DNA of 64,000 nt, from contig WBMW01003838.1 in assembly GCA_013396635.1 (NCBI GenBank), positions 33,439-97,438 on the forward strand. The letters run 5' to 3'. Origin of the DNA: Penelope pileata (Eukaryota; Chordata; Aves; Galliformes; Cracidae). The translations under genes were made by a program, and so were the position numbers. Below, piece after piece: positions 21,501 through 36,500 of this stretch (position 1 is the first letter of the stretch; the number at the start of each line of letters is the position of its first letter). The notes under the pieces were generated by a model, which did not search any database, was not told the origin of the DNA, and saw nothing but the letters and a program-made list of their open reading frames with translations.

Positions 21501-24500
21501 CATCTACTCTTTGACCCTTGGCATCTGAAATGTTCTCTTCAAGGAATTTAGAGTCTTTTTGCACGGTCATTTTAATTTCACAGAATCACAGAATCCTCTG
21601 AGCTGGAAGGGACCTTTAAAGATCACCTAGTCCAACTCCCCTGCAATGAACAGGACATCTACAGCTAGATCAGGTTGCTCAGAGGCTGGTAACATCCTGG
21701 TAGGATATTTCATCTATATCCTCCTATTTTTCCACTAATTCCTAGGATTCCTCTGGCCATATTTCTTTATAATTGGTTATCTAGAGGTTGTTAAAAATCT
21801 TCTCTCCTGCAGTGTGTGTGAAAACCTAGAGAAACTAAATGAACAATTACAAATGATAACTGAATGCCAGCTGAATACTAAGCTATCCAAGACAAGTCTG
21901 GACCACTGCATGCCACTGTCTTCAGTCTGTGAAGTAGGGCTGTGTAATATGCAAGCCTATTCTCCCTCTCAGAGCTTCCAATTTAATACCTTTAATTGAA
22001 AAAAAAGTCCAAATCTCACATCAAGTGACAGAAACTTATATGCATGCGGCTAATGCTCACTTGAGGTATTTCAGAGTACAAAAAACAAAAAAAACCTGCC
22101 AGCCTTGTTAATTTTCCCGGGTCTTTAACATAAAAGTTATTGGAGCAACTCTATCTTCATTTAAGTCTACATATACATAAGCTACTTTTTAACAGGAAAA
22201 ATCAGAATCACGTGAAAGCTGAAACTGTATTCCTTGAAATATTTACCACGTTTATGGACAGGCAGTTGTGTATTTTAAGTACTGCTCCTGCACTGCAGGG
22301 AAGAGAGAAGTTTTGTAATGCTGATCCTCCCTACAGAAAGGCAAATCAATTGGTCAACTAGTACAAAAAGGAGATGTTACCATAATCCACAACTTCAAGG
22401 TTCATTAGCTTGGTGAAGAAGCAAGCAAGCAGTGGAGCTGCAGCTAACAGTTCATTAGAAAAAGGTAATGCATAGCTGCACATGACTTCCCATAAAGCTC
22501 CCAGAGATACCATGTACAAGGAACAAGCATTTTAATCTCACCTGTAAGCAAATTGCTACGTTGACCCTGCATCCAAACGTAGTGCTCACTGCACGAGCAG
22601 AGAGGCCGAGGTCTTTGAATAACTTGGAGAAAGACTGTGTTAATGCAATCCTCGGTCTCTCCTCTGCAACCACCATGCACGTTCGCACACAGGACAGGTT
22701 AACTCCTTTCATCTGAGAGGATGAGTACAGAAAACAATACATTTTAGTCTGAAATCAGCATTTCTACAAATAAGCCATTTAAATTTGTGGATCTGGTTGA
22801 CTTTAAAAACACCAGAATAACTGATGTTAACTGGTTAAACAACATGGACATAGACTGCATTCAGTTTGGCTCTATCCACCAGGACAACCTTCAAAAACTG
22901 TGCCAAGCAGTTCTGAGACAGTCAGATGGAAATGATGCAAACCACTCATGCCACGTAGCTCCAACACAGCCACTCATCATTTTTAGCTGAGAAAACACAA
23001 AACACTATTGTGTCTTACGACACAAATTACACGAAGCTCACAAGAGACCTCCTTGCTTCAAGTGCAACACAGTTCAGACACAGGTAGAGCACTGGAGACA
23101 TTGTGAGTGCTCATCAGCATGAATAGGAACTCACAGCAACTGGTTGTGGGCCACAATTACTTTCCATGAGGTCCAGGAGGACACAGGGACAAAACTTTTT
23201 TTGTCTCTACTAAGAATCAGCACAACACAGCCACCTTATTGCACACAACAAGCTGCCAAACATTCCCAGCAGAAACCCTGAGCAGCTCAGCTACTAAAGC
23301 CATGGGAACTCTCCTACCGCAGTCAGAAGTGCTTTCTCAAACAAATTAAACTTCAGTTAAGAAACTTCCTCAAAAATAAATGGGTGTAGTAGTGTGTTAT
23401 TACAGCTTTTAGGAAGATTATATCAACTTTAGAATTCATTAATTTCAATGTGAAGAGACCTGAAAACAGGTGAGACTTGCCAGATGGGGGGCTGGGGTGC
23501 AGGCTGGGCAAGGGATGAAGTTTGGTTGGATTTGTTTTGGTTTTTTGTTTTGTTGCTTTTTTCCTAAGTATTTTGCCCAAAATTTCAGAAGTACCCAGCA
23601 GCACAGAGGATGTACAAATCAATAAAGTTGAAAACATAAGATTCCTCTCCTAACCCGCCCCTCCAAATGAAGGAGATTTCAGCAATTTCAACATTCACAG
23701 AAAAGCAAGTGATAATTAAAAGCTTTCAAGAAACACACAGAAGCTCACGTTCTACATGCTGAAATGAAATACTTTTCAGGAAGATGCACATATTTGCATG
23801 TCAGCATGCTCAACAGTGAAATCCACTCACCCGGAGCATATCGGTCTGTGTCCCGAGCCCTTTGGTGCACATCTCCATCACCGAGTACGAGCAGAAAGTG
23901 ACACGCACTTTGTACTGACTTACAGCAGACAGCCACAGAGACACGTTGCTCTCCAACTCCAGAGGAGGGACAAGAATAGACTGATGACCGGAATACACAC
24001 TAGGAAGAGGAAGATGCTTGTGAACTTCAAGCTGCCACAAAAAGCAAAAAGTTACATAAAGCCAAAGAGAAGCAAACAATTGAAGGAAAATTGAGAGCTT
24101 GGTATCTATTTAAATTTCAGCTCATCTCCACAGAAAGGAAGTGTCTCACTGGGTTTTCAGCTGACCAGCTGCCTAGGAACAACAGGTTGAAGTTAAGCCA
24201 CAAACTTTAAGGTGGGCGTCTCTGTCTTGCAGTAAGTTGCACTGAGCTACAGACAAATACTTAATGCCTTGAGATTTAGGCAACTTTTCATTTTCACATT
24301 TGTAAACTGTAGTAAGAGAGAGGGGAAGGATACATGTGCCATGCCACAAAGCCCTGCCTCTTGTGCACAGCCTCCTCCCACGAGCTGCTTCCCCTGCAGG
24401 TCACAGCTGCAGTGCTGCCTACCAGCCCTCCCTGCCTGCCGTTGCCATCCTCACACCACCGCCAGCACAATGGTTGGAACTGGATGATCTTGAAGGTCCC

Positions 24501-27500
24501 TTCCAACTAAAGCCATTCTATGATTCTATGAACGCGTGAGGGAGAAAAGTAGCCCTGGGCTGCTGCAATTTGCATTGAGGGTAAGAGTAAAATCCAGAAT
24601 GTTAACGTCACTTTCCTTAGAAGGCTTCACGTCGGAGTGTGTGAAAGCCACACAAAAGCAAGGCAGGCACTCAACTAGCCCGTCCCAACAAAAGAGCAGC
24701 ATAAGAAACTCAGCCACGTCACACACTGACTCCCCAGCAAAGGAATCTATACTGGTGAAGTATTTACAGAAAAAAGAAAAAAAGAACATACCAAATTTAA
24801 TTGTTAAAAAAGCAATTGCTCTACTGATGGTTTTAAAATACTGTAGATCGGCTCTGAAGTGTTCAGGGGATTAATTTTCCCCACTAACCTTGCTTCCCAA
24901 TTACATGCAACAAGTTTCATTTTCTTCCATTCGTGCATCATCTTTCACTTTTCTGCCAAGTGAAATCTAAGGTACCTTTGATCATGAGTGGTATGTTAAG
25001 AACCAAAGTTAGAAAATGTTAAAGTAACTATCTGACAACAAAAGTTAACGTGTTTTGAGACATTATTACAGTTATAGATTTTAATTGACAATTACTCTTA
25101 CTATTGCGAGTCAGTCTAGGGAAAAAGCACCTTTTCCTTTGACTGAAATGCATCTTTAACACATATAATACAACATTCAAGTTTTCACTGGAATTTCCTA
25201 GCCTCTGACACAGGCCTGTCACTTTTAAACAGTGTTTTTGTGAAATACTTAATTTGGTATCAGTTAACAGGTATGGATGGAAAGTCAAAATCAGGATCAC
25301 CCCACCTATTAATCTTTTTTTTTCTTAATATTATTTAGGCATTTCAAGACAGCAAATGCATGACCATACAGTCAATTACCAAATGTTTTTTAGATCAGTT
25401 ACTACCAACAAAATCAGAAACATACCCCTCTGTAACACAAAACAATTCATTTTGAAATATAACAGCATCTCTAATTGCTTTCACCAAACAGCTTGACACA
25501 ACGACCATTTCTCCTGAGGAAAGTCAGTGTATGTTTGCAGCGAGGAAAATGACCCTTTTTTATTTTTATACAATTTCCTTTTTAATTTAAACATTCTAAA
25601 ACAGATTAAACCATTCTGCAATAGGACAGTCTTTCTCACAAAACTGGTGATAAAAACAGAGCAATAACTCAGATTAAACAAAGCAGACCTTACATTAACT
25701 CTTGTAGAGAAATCATCTCACACACGAAGCTCCATTCCTTAACAATATTTCTAAAAATCCATATACAGATTTTAATTCCGCCATCACTGAGGTTTCTTCT
25801 CCCTCTACCCCAACTCATTTTATTGATGGCAAATTGTCAAATGCTACCAGAGTTATATTTTTGTTTTCCTTCAGTCCACTTCCTTCCCAGTTTGGGGAAT
25901 CAGAGAGGGAAGGAACAAGTTAACTATAGTGAACTTAATTTTCTGTTTATAAAATAGCCTTTCATATTTGGTTTCTGCGTTTTTAATGAGGTAGCTAAAA
26001 CTATTTTTAATACATAAATCTTAGGATTGCTTAAAGCACATGGAATGTTTTGAAAGACAAGAAAAAGGGAACTTTGCCTCTGTGCAAGATGCACTGCATT
26101 AGAGTAGTTATCTGACTGAGTCTGCTCAAATTCATTTTAAAAAATACTTATTGCTTCCTTTAGCAGTATTTTTTAATGCATAATACCAATTCTGCAGTCA
26201 ATGCCTTAATACTCTTGTAAAAAGATATAGTTTTACCTCAGGGAATTTAAAAGCATTTATTTAATCAAAGTGAAATAGACAATGAACTCCCTTTGTTGAT
26301 ATTTAATTACCCTTGGAGTTGATATTTAATGAATTCTGTTAGCAAAATGCAAGTTACTCAAGTAACCAACTTACCTGAATGAATCTTGTTACTAAAAAAG
26401 GAACGTCGTTGTGACATACCTACAAAAAGTTAACTGGGGTTACTCCTAACAGTCTTGCCCACTGTAACTATCTTGGCTTCTTCAGAACTGAAGAGAAAGC
26501 TGAGGACAAGAGCAAAAACCTATGATTCCAGTAACATACCTGCACAAGCACCACAGTGCAAATCCCAAACCACAGTAAGGGTCGAGGCAGATGGCAATCT
26601 GACGTGAAGGGTACAGCTCACACTGTAGCTTTATAGAGCGACATAAGGCACTGGTAGCTGCATGTGACATCTAGAAGAGGAAAGCAGGCTCTCTTTAAGG
26701 ACTTTTTTAAGAAGAGGACTTCTTTAATCATGTTTAATAACTGACAGAAATGTTTATTGTAGAAGAAATGACAACAGGTAATGATTTTTTAATGCATTTT
26801 TCTACCAAAAAAACGGATAAAAGTCCAAATTTTCAGAGATACTTTTCGGGCTATTGCTAAGTGACACCTGTCACGATGCCAAATGATTCCAAGTAATGTC
26901 TAACATCTCCGTGATAAACCACAAATGAAAACATTTGTGAACTTCATCACAAACACCTTCCCCTTAGTCCCCTCAACGATTCCTCACATACAACCAGACA
27001 AAACTGAATGTTTCCAGAAAGTGCATCAAGAAATCTTGATGTCGTGCGAATTTTAAAATAAGCCTTTTGAACACTAAGGTGGTCTGCTCACATTTTTGTA
27101 TTTCTTCTCTGGCAGGAAAAATGAAAGGGAAATGTGCCAATATATAAGGCAATTCAGTACAGCAATCTCTCTCCAGGTGCCCTACCTTAACTCCGGCTAA
27201 AATACCAGTAGTAGACACGCTGAAGTCCAAATATGCCAACGTATCTGGAGATGTAGGTCTGAAAATATTAGCCAGCTTCTTTTTAGGCATATCGTCTATT
27301 TAAAACATATAAAAAGAGACGCAATCATATTATTATTTTGGAAAGAGACCACAGGACAAAAACGTATCTTTACAGCATTAACACTGGATGCTTTCTACAG
27401 TTTCTGGACAGCTTCGATGATGCAATGCAAGAGAAACCCAACCAATCGGGTAGCTATGGTACAACTGAAGAAATAGATCAGTCTCCCACCTATTCACAAT

Positions 27501-30500
27501 TCCTTTTCACTAGTGGGCGAACATTCTGTACCTGTATCCAAAATAGTGGGCCATGTCTTAATATCTACAGCTGCTGCAGCTTCCTTGGACTTCAGCAGTT
27601 TCATTATCGCTTGCGTGGTAAGTATACATGCAGACTTACTGACCTGCAAAAAAACACATTAACAGTATTTATAAATGCAGTGAATGAACGTTCCAGTGAT
27701 ATCATATGCACCCAAACCAGATAACTGGTACGCTGAATACACGAAGGAAAACAGTGGAAGCAAAGCAACATAAATTACAACAATGGAAAAAACATTTCAA
27801 ATGAGTTTTAAAAAACAGTATTTATTGACTCAGCCACAGCACATTAGTTTTTCTTTTCTAGCTTAACCGTCAACAGTGGCAAAGTAACTTACCAGGCACT
27901 GTCACTATCTGCATCAACTGACGTACACCCACCATGAGAGATGCCTTATACATACCTCTACAATCATTTTGACAGTGGGCAGAGTGGTAGCAAGATTCTG
28001 AGGATGAGGTGGACGAACGGTGATAGGTATACAGCCAGCATACAAGCAGCCATAGAAAGTTGCTATCAAGTCCACTCCTGTAGAAATTCGTGAAATTAAT
28101 GTGATTTTATCAGAACAGAAGGACAAATCCTTTCACCAAAATCAAAATAAGCACGGAGAAATTTTATTAAGATGTAAGTATTTGTCACAAAGGTCTGTTA
28201 ACGGGTTGGTTTGGGTCCTGCTCAATTCTATAAGGTCAAAATATTTTGCATTTGAGAGTTAGCAAAAGGTATTAAAAATCTACAAACTTTGAATTTGTAG
28301 AAATTTATTTTCATGGATGGGTAGCATAAACAAAACAATAAAATAAAACAAGGCACTGTAAGGTTATGAAGATGACTTGGATTCTTTTCAAAAGTATTTT
28401 TTTCACAATTATAACTACGGAATATGCAGTCATTCTACTTTTACTGAACTTTTTTTTTCTTGACGTACACCTGTAAGTACACACTAGTAATGCAAGTCCA
28501 GATTTCACTACTGGAGACAGCCCTTCAGAAAAGAAGAGGCATCCATGAAAAAGATCAACATTGGCACCCCCAAACTAACTTTCCATGGATACATTTGCAG
28601 TCTTATTCCATTCTCTGAGGCAGAAAATTCAGAATTTCTTCATGCGGCCTGGACCAAACTACTTTTGCCTAACTGTCCAGACATCTGGAATGGTTAGATG
28701 ACGTTTGGTAAATTCAGGCTGCCATTTGGAGACGAAGATAATTAATAAAGGAGGAATTCTCTAATTTCAAGCATTAAGTCACTGCCACATACCACTATAT
28801 TAAAAGGATGTTTGAACGTTTTTTGTTGTTTGTATTGCCTTACCTGGAGGATAAACCAGGGCTACGTGGTCACCAACACTCAGTCGTCCCTTCTCCACCA
28901 GCGCAACTGCCACTCTCTCTGCTCTCTTGTGCAACTGTATGCATGATGCAGTGCTAGCTACAGTGCCCTGCACAGAACACAGGCAACTTCAGAAAAGTCT
29001 GCAGAGAACGTTTCTGACACTGAATAAAGTACATGCTACAGATGCAGCATTTCCTTTTCACTGCAGTTATTTTAACAATACCACAAACAGATTTGAAGAC
29101 TCTGTCAAAATATGCTAGTGTTTTGGAAACCATGCTGCTGGTCACATGAACTTTTACCATGTTAGAGAACTTTACACATATTATCTTGACATCAGACAGT
29201 GAAGCAGCTTTTATAGGTATTTGATACCACAAAAATAATGCCTTGTAAATATTTGAAATTTACAGTCCAAGGAAGAAAAAAGCAGTGCTATAGTTTTAGC
29301 ACTACGTGAAGAACTGCATTAGCTTTGTCCCATTCCAGAGTGTGTTAGGATGGATTACAGGAAGCTATCAATCAAGCATTTTTCAATCTCTTAGTGCTAC
29401 CCTGACGGCAGTGCTTTCCTCTCATTCAACAACTCTTGACTCTTTTCACATCTCCTATTACTTCTCTGCAATGACTGTAATCCTCATTGTTCCACCATGT
29501 GGAGAAGAGGTCCAAGAAAGGGGCCCATACAAGCAGTCCTAGAGGCAGAGTCCAAGCCTACGTTCACAAGAAGAATTCACACAGTGTGCAAGCAGCAGAA
29601 CCTGGAGACTTTTGCTCTGCTGTATCCTAGCTAGTCCACAAACCTCAGTGGTTTCTCCGCATTCACAACAAAATAATAAATAGCAAGCACAAAACCTCGG
29701 TCAACCACAAAGCTTCCAGAACAGAGAGGAAGGCAGGTGTGCACTTAGTTAAAAACAGCTATTGAAAAGCAATTCAATTCTTCCCTCCTGCCTCCTTCCA
29801 GTGACGATTTATCCAGGTACTCACACAGTGGATGACTAAGCAACAGTATTTCCCACAAGTATGCAACTGGACAGTCTTCACATGGAAGCAGCTGTATCTT
29901 TGGATTTCTTAGGCACTCACACAGAAGTCATGGAGATTACTAAAGGCTAAACCCAGCTTTTTACATGAAGACAGAAAAGATCCTTTTGCTACCCAGTCTA
30001 GGAAATGATGCCCTACCCTTGAAGCTGTGAGGCTAGGATGTTTCTGAGATTGCACTTTGATTCAAGAAAAACCTGTGGGGCAACAACCTCAGAAGGAAAC
30101 AGTCAGAGACTGAATCAAGCCTCCCACTATACAGATAAGGATTATCGCAGCAAATATCTGTTACATAAGTATTCAGTTTCAAGTCCAAGACAAGGCACCT
30201 CAGCCCAAAGCCATCTGATGCAGAATGGCATTGGCACCCTGCTCAGTTTTACTACAAAAACTTGTTGAAGTGCAAGTCTGTGAGCTGAAGTCATCCACAG
30301 TAAGAACACTAAAATCAGACAAGTGCGTTGCTGAGATGGGAACAGTATTGGCTCAAGGACTTGGGAGAGAAATATTGGCATGAAAAGGTATAAAACAGAA
30401 GGGTTGCTCATGGGGAGTGGTAAACACACTTATGTTTAGCACTGCAAGCTTATTAGTCCCAGTTATTTAAGGCATGTGTTCATCAAGAGATAATTTCTTT

Positions 30501-33500
30501 GTGCTTAAGTTCTGTATTGCTTTTTTGCAGAGTCTCCTTCTGAAAGGTAGAAGCTGCTGAAAAAAATGACTTAGAAATGGGCTTCTCCACAATAGAAAGC
30601 GTCTCTCTTTACTCTGAGAGATGTAGACCAATTATCATAGAATCACAGAATGGCTTAGGTTGGAAGGGATCTCAGAGATCATCCACTTCCAGTCCCCTGC
30701 CATAGGCTGGGTGCCCCTCACCAGAACAGGCTGCCCAGGGCCTGTAACAGTCAAGTGCAGAACAGAGCGGCTGTAAGTGACTATGATCTATCCGGTGAGA
30801 AACAAGACTGTTGCCTTGTCATACGTCACAAGGGCTATGAAAGCCCCTGAATGAACTAAACATAAACAGCCTGTGCTCCAAAACTGATGCATTTACTTGT
30901 TTATGTTTGAGCGACTCTTCAGTGCCATCATTTTTAGAGGGCAAGGCTAGCAAAGGACAGGGCATCAATGTATCCAAAAGAGTGTACAGTGCTTCTGGAA
31001 AACAAAACTTTAAAGCTATCCCCCAAGGGTTCTCTGCCTAGGCTCTGTATCTTCTAATGAATAAAACCTTTCAATTCTAATTTCCTCTTACCCTTACACT
31101 CAGCAACAAAGACAGAACTGTGGTTTCCATTAATATGACATAAATTGTTTTCCATCAAGAAAAGCAACTACTGCAATGTTCTTAAGCCAGAAATGCAGAA
31201 TGCATACTAGAATTCCAGATATGGAGTAGAATACCAGACATGGAATAAAATTCTAGATGTAGAAAAATTATACCGCTTGCTAACTAGCAATGATGTATGT
31301 CCACTGTGACATCCCACATCAAAATAACCTGAAGTATTTTAGGAAAAAGACTTCTAGTTATTTTCTTAGAACCCAAACACTCACTGGCTGATTTTGATCT
31401 CAAAGCAACATCTAAGCTGCATCTCACCTTGGAATTCAACAACAGGAAGAGGGGATGATCTGGAGTTGTCTGAGCTCGCCACTGAAGAACATCTGCTAAA
31501 TACAGAAACTGAAAAAGATGAATAGAAAACACTCAGATTTACGGTCATGGACAGGACCATGACCGTTCTTCACTCACTTTGAAGAATCTAATTCAAATGT
31601 TTAATATTAGTAGGATGTTTGAGTCACCTTTCTTGCCTGATCATTATCCTCCAACTGGGTAACATCTCTCCCTGAGGCTTGTGCAATTCTCTTTCCAGCA
31701 ACAAGGTTTCCCACTATCATTGAAGCAGGACCAACATCTGCATTTAAAAAAAAAAACAGTGCAAAACAAGATGTAAGGAACATATAACAACCAATAATTC
31801 AGCCTGTAGCTTACTACAAATTCCACATGGAATACAGATAGGAAAAGATGAAAAGCTAAAAATGATAATATTCTACAGAATAAAACAGAGGAGGATAATA
31901 CGGTACACTCAGCAATAGTACTGACTCAGCAAACTGCAGTCTATTTGCACTTTGGTTTTTTTGCAATAGTTACAGCACGTCTGAGGACTGTCTTTGCAAG
32001 ATGACCAGTAGAGGGACAATCTACAATACAGCTATGGAAGAATGAAATTGGTACATTCTGGCTGTCCTTGCATTTACCTGGGGTTACAGGCAGACCATAA
32101 TGGCCTCACTGAACGCTGGGCTGCTCTGACACTAGTTCTGCAAGGTTAGGCATCTTAAAGCCATCCAATACGCACAGCCGTGGGCTGTCCTGCTGCCATC
32201 GGCCATTATCCACACACACCCACAGAAAGAGACACACAGAACACATTCACGTTTACTCACCTGGTTGTTTCTGTCGAGGCTTAGGCAGGTTAGTAACACA
32301 AGTATGTGGACACATCAAGACATTGCAAGGGTGCAGTGCACCCTCTAAAAAGCGCTGTTTGGTTTCTGAAATATGAATTCCTCCGAGTGGTGCCTTTGGC
32401 AAAGTGTTGGCTGGCACCAAGGCAAGGCAGTAGACACCCACTTGGTGAATGCTATCAATTGCCTTGATAGAGAAGGAAAAAAAAACACATTCCAAATTAT
32501 CAGCTGGGATGTAACTAAAGGAAGGATTTTAATTCAAGTCATTTAATAACATTAAAATTTTTACTTGCACCACAACTTGCAAGTATAGGGTCGAGTTCTG
32601 CACTCACTGAACTCACAGAATTGTGCCATGACTTCAATGGGAGCAGGAGCAGACCCAGGACTTTGGCTTGTGCACTCTATCAAGGGGATGCCATCAGGGA
32701 TTAGGAAAGTCTCTTAAAAGTAGGCAAAAAGTGAAGAGATTTTAAAAAGCCAAAACTATATCACAGCAAATTTAGCACATATGGCACAATCACAAAAGCG
32801 CAGTAGAACATAAAACCACAAAAACAGGAAGGAAAACATCCTGTTGTCTAAAACTGGAGTGTCTATTTTAGCTATGACACTTCTAAAACCAGCAAAAATA
32901 TTTTCTCTTGAGAAAAACAGCTTATTACCACATATTCCCTCCAAAAAAATTTAAAAAGTGACATCAGATAGAAACTATAATTACACGACTGTCTTATGTC
33001 TCAGATGTATCTTCCCTTAAGCTGTTCTCTCTGGCCCTCCCTTCATTTGTTCCCTCACTAGTCTTCTTCCATAACTATACTCTCTCACTTCTTACTTCCT
33101 AAAACTGCTCAATTCATCCCAAAATCCTTAAATGCAGCTACCAGAGTTGTCCTCCCTTCTGGGCCCCCCAGGGAAGCCCAAAACAGCAAGCAAGGGAAAA
33201 ACGTTTTCAATGCTTACCATAGGAGATCTAGAACAAGGATGTTAGTGACTTTGATTTTAAGGTCTGTTTTAATACTTGACACTAAGTACCCTTAAACATT
33301 TTCAGACTTAACTCCCAGCCAGTAGGAAATCAGTAGATAAATGCTGAATTAAAACAAACAGAAACTATCACCCTAATATTATTAAGTTCAAAAACATTCT
33401 GAAAGAAATTCTTACTTTTTACAAAATTTTTGTTAACTGTCAGCTCTGAAATACATTGAGAAGTCAGCTTATTGCCACTTGAGTTACACTGAAAGTTTTT

Positions 33501-36500
33501 TCTTATGGAAAACAGATGCTCTAAGAGTCTCAGTTCATACATTAGCCTTATTCACCTGGAAAGAAAGAAAGGACAGATCTGACTACCTGTAGAACCCTGC
33601 TCATCCACTGAAAACTATCCTCCTCTGACGCATCAGGGCGCTGCTCTGCCACAAGCACTATTCGATCATCATGCAAAACGGTCACAGAAAAAACTGCTAT
33701 CCTAAAACGCAAAGGACAGAAGAATGATAGGATGCAACATATGATGAACATAGCATGGCTTATTATAACATGGAAATGACTGCAACCTTCAGAGGTACTG
33801 CTCCAACACATACGAGCGTTATTCATGCCACATCACCACTAAATCACAAATTCAGAACAAATGCAGGTTCATTTCTGTAGTGTATTTCTACTGGGGAGTC
33901 AAGTGAATTTGCAGTCACCAATGTAATTTGTGTTTAACACAAGCAGGTTCCATACATGCAGGGGCTGTGCAAACCTTGCCTATTTAACTCCAACATGCAG
34001 ACTAGAACTGTTGCTCCTCCATACTTTCTTTCTCATGAAAGACAACAACTATATCAAATCACTGGCTAGCATGTCTAGTGGTATTTACACTGGCAAATAC
34101 TTTCTCCCCTTTGTGAATCAAATTAGTGCCTGCAACTTCATGGACAAAATATTAATCGTGCCGTAAGTAGGCATCTATCATTAATTTTATGATATGTTAA
34201 TTACACAAGGGATGCAAAAATAAAGAAAGCTTGACTTTGTAAGTCAGTAAAAGTACTATCTCACCACCACAGCAGTAGCAGAGAAATACCTGAACTGAAT
34301 GAAGAGCAGTAAGGCTGGTGATACAGCACACCCACTCTTTGAAAGTCCTTCAGCAGTCTCAACATTTATACTTTGCTCTTCAGAACATGCTGCATAGTTC
34401 TTACCTAGGCCACTCTGCACAAGAGTGCTGAGGCGGACAAAGGGGAGCTGTACTTTACGCTCTCTATCAAGCTTCATTTGACTGTCTTAAGAGAAGCTTT
34501 AAAAGAAGCTTTAAATAGACAGTTAAAATGAGCAGGGACAGCCAAGTTTCTATATGGCATACTACAACCTAGTGCCATCTTTCCTGCAAAGCACAAGTGT
34601 AAAAATTCACATGCAGAACTCCTACATAGACTATATTGTTTGGTCGTTGTTTCAACAAAATTCACTCACTGGTGAAGTTTTTAATACACTCACCTTCCCC
34701 GGTAGACAAATTTCATGGGTTCTACTGCCAACGCTGTGGCTACTACATCATCTGCGTTATGTCTGCGACCACTAACTGTCATCAGGCCATCCAATTTTCC
34801 TACCACGAACACCAGATAGTCCTGAAAAGAAGACAATATTAGCAGCAGAGGAGGAAAAACCTCCTGACTCCTTACTAAAGCCAGCGATACTCAAAATGAG
34901 GTCCCTGCCCTGACACAGAACTGTGCTCAGTGCATCCATGATTACAAAGGAGCCAGCTCACTGCCAACATGGGCTGCACATCTCAGGACACACACACACT
35001 GCCCTCCCTGTGGACTTGAGACAGTATTACTGCAGCTGCCACCAGTTAAGAGGCAGATGAAGATACAGGCCAACTACTACTGAAAACAAACGAAGAATAC
35101 TGCTCCCTTAAGGAGTAAATGCTAGCTTGTTTCAATTTGGCTTCATTTCATCCGCAAGCTGCCACAGGAGTTCTTCTGTTCTGTTTCTCCAAGACATCCT
35201 GTCTCCTTTTCACTGTGTACCAATTCACTGGGGTGAGGGTGTGTCACTCAGAGCTGGGACTCAGGACCAGGTGAAGCCAAGACTGCTCATGCACACTTAC
35301 AGGACCCACAAAGCCAAGCAGTCCCGTTCTTGTAAAGGGCTGATCTGAAACAGGCACACCGGTGGCTGTCACTGGAATGGCCTGAAAGAACACAGAACAA
35401 ATATTTAGACGCTCATAGCTAAGTTAAAATACTTTCTTGCCTCTGTTTCACTTCAGCTCTATGCTCAGCTGAAAAACTACTTGATGACAACATTCACTAT
35501 CATGATAAGTATGAACAACAGCTTTCCAAATAACGAAGAACATGCCAGTTCATCTAACTCAGCTGGCTTCCTTGCCTGTTTTTCCTCAACCATTTCATTA
35601 CATCAGGTTTCTGACTGGTGTTCTGACTAGCTAACGACAGTACTGACAGGTAACTTCACAGAACTTCACATATCTGAAATGTTCAGCATTCTAAGCACTA
35701 TAGCAAACAAACAACGCCCTCACTTTGAAGAGGACATATCATCTACTTTAAAAAGCTTTAAAAGGAAGCTTTTTCAACTAACTTCTTTTTATCTGCACAA
35801 ATGCACATTGATCATATGAAGATCACAAATATTAAACTAATTTCTAACTCTGTGCCCCATACCATGCATCACTAAAATGTCGGCATGTAACTTTACATAA
35901 GACTGATGGGTTAATACAGACTAAGATCAATTCAAATGCCAACACTGATATAACACTGGATTGCAGAATATAGAGACAACTGATGTGTTCTGACATGAAG
36001 AACGAAGGGCAGTGTATTTCACCGTGCCTTACTAGAGGTACAGTATTACACAGAGAAAAACAAACCTCAAACACATTTTTGGTGATTCCGAGGAGGCCAA
36101 AATACGCCAGTCCGGTTGCACCTGAATTCACACATATTTCCCCAACTTCATCAGCTTTACATAGATAAGGAGTCCCATCCACCTTCACAACACAAACATT
36201 TGCTAAAGGGAGAAGAATAAAACAGAATCACAGCATTGGTATGTTTCAGCAGCTGCTACAGAAGCGACATGGCTACTGGCAGCCAGATAAAGATTTTAAT
36301 ATCAATTACCTATCAGCTATAGCAAACACAGCATGAAAGAGAGCTCTATCTATCTTTTTGACAGCCAGAGTAATGGGCTGTCCAAGATGCAAGGTTCAAG
36401 TTTGCAAATTTTTTTTTTCCACAGTGTTTCACAGCCTACATTTAAGCTGCAACTGACTGTTGAACTGTAGCAATGAGTTTTCAATACGAAGGCTGACGAT

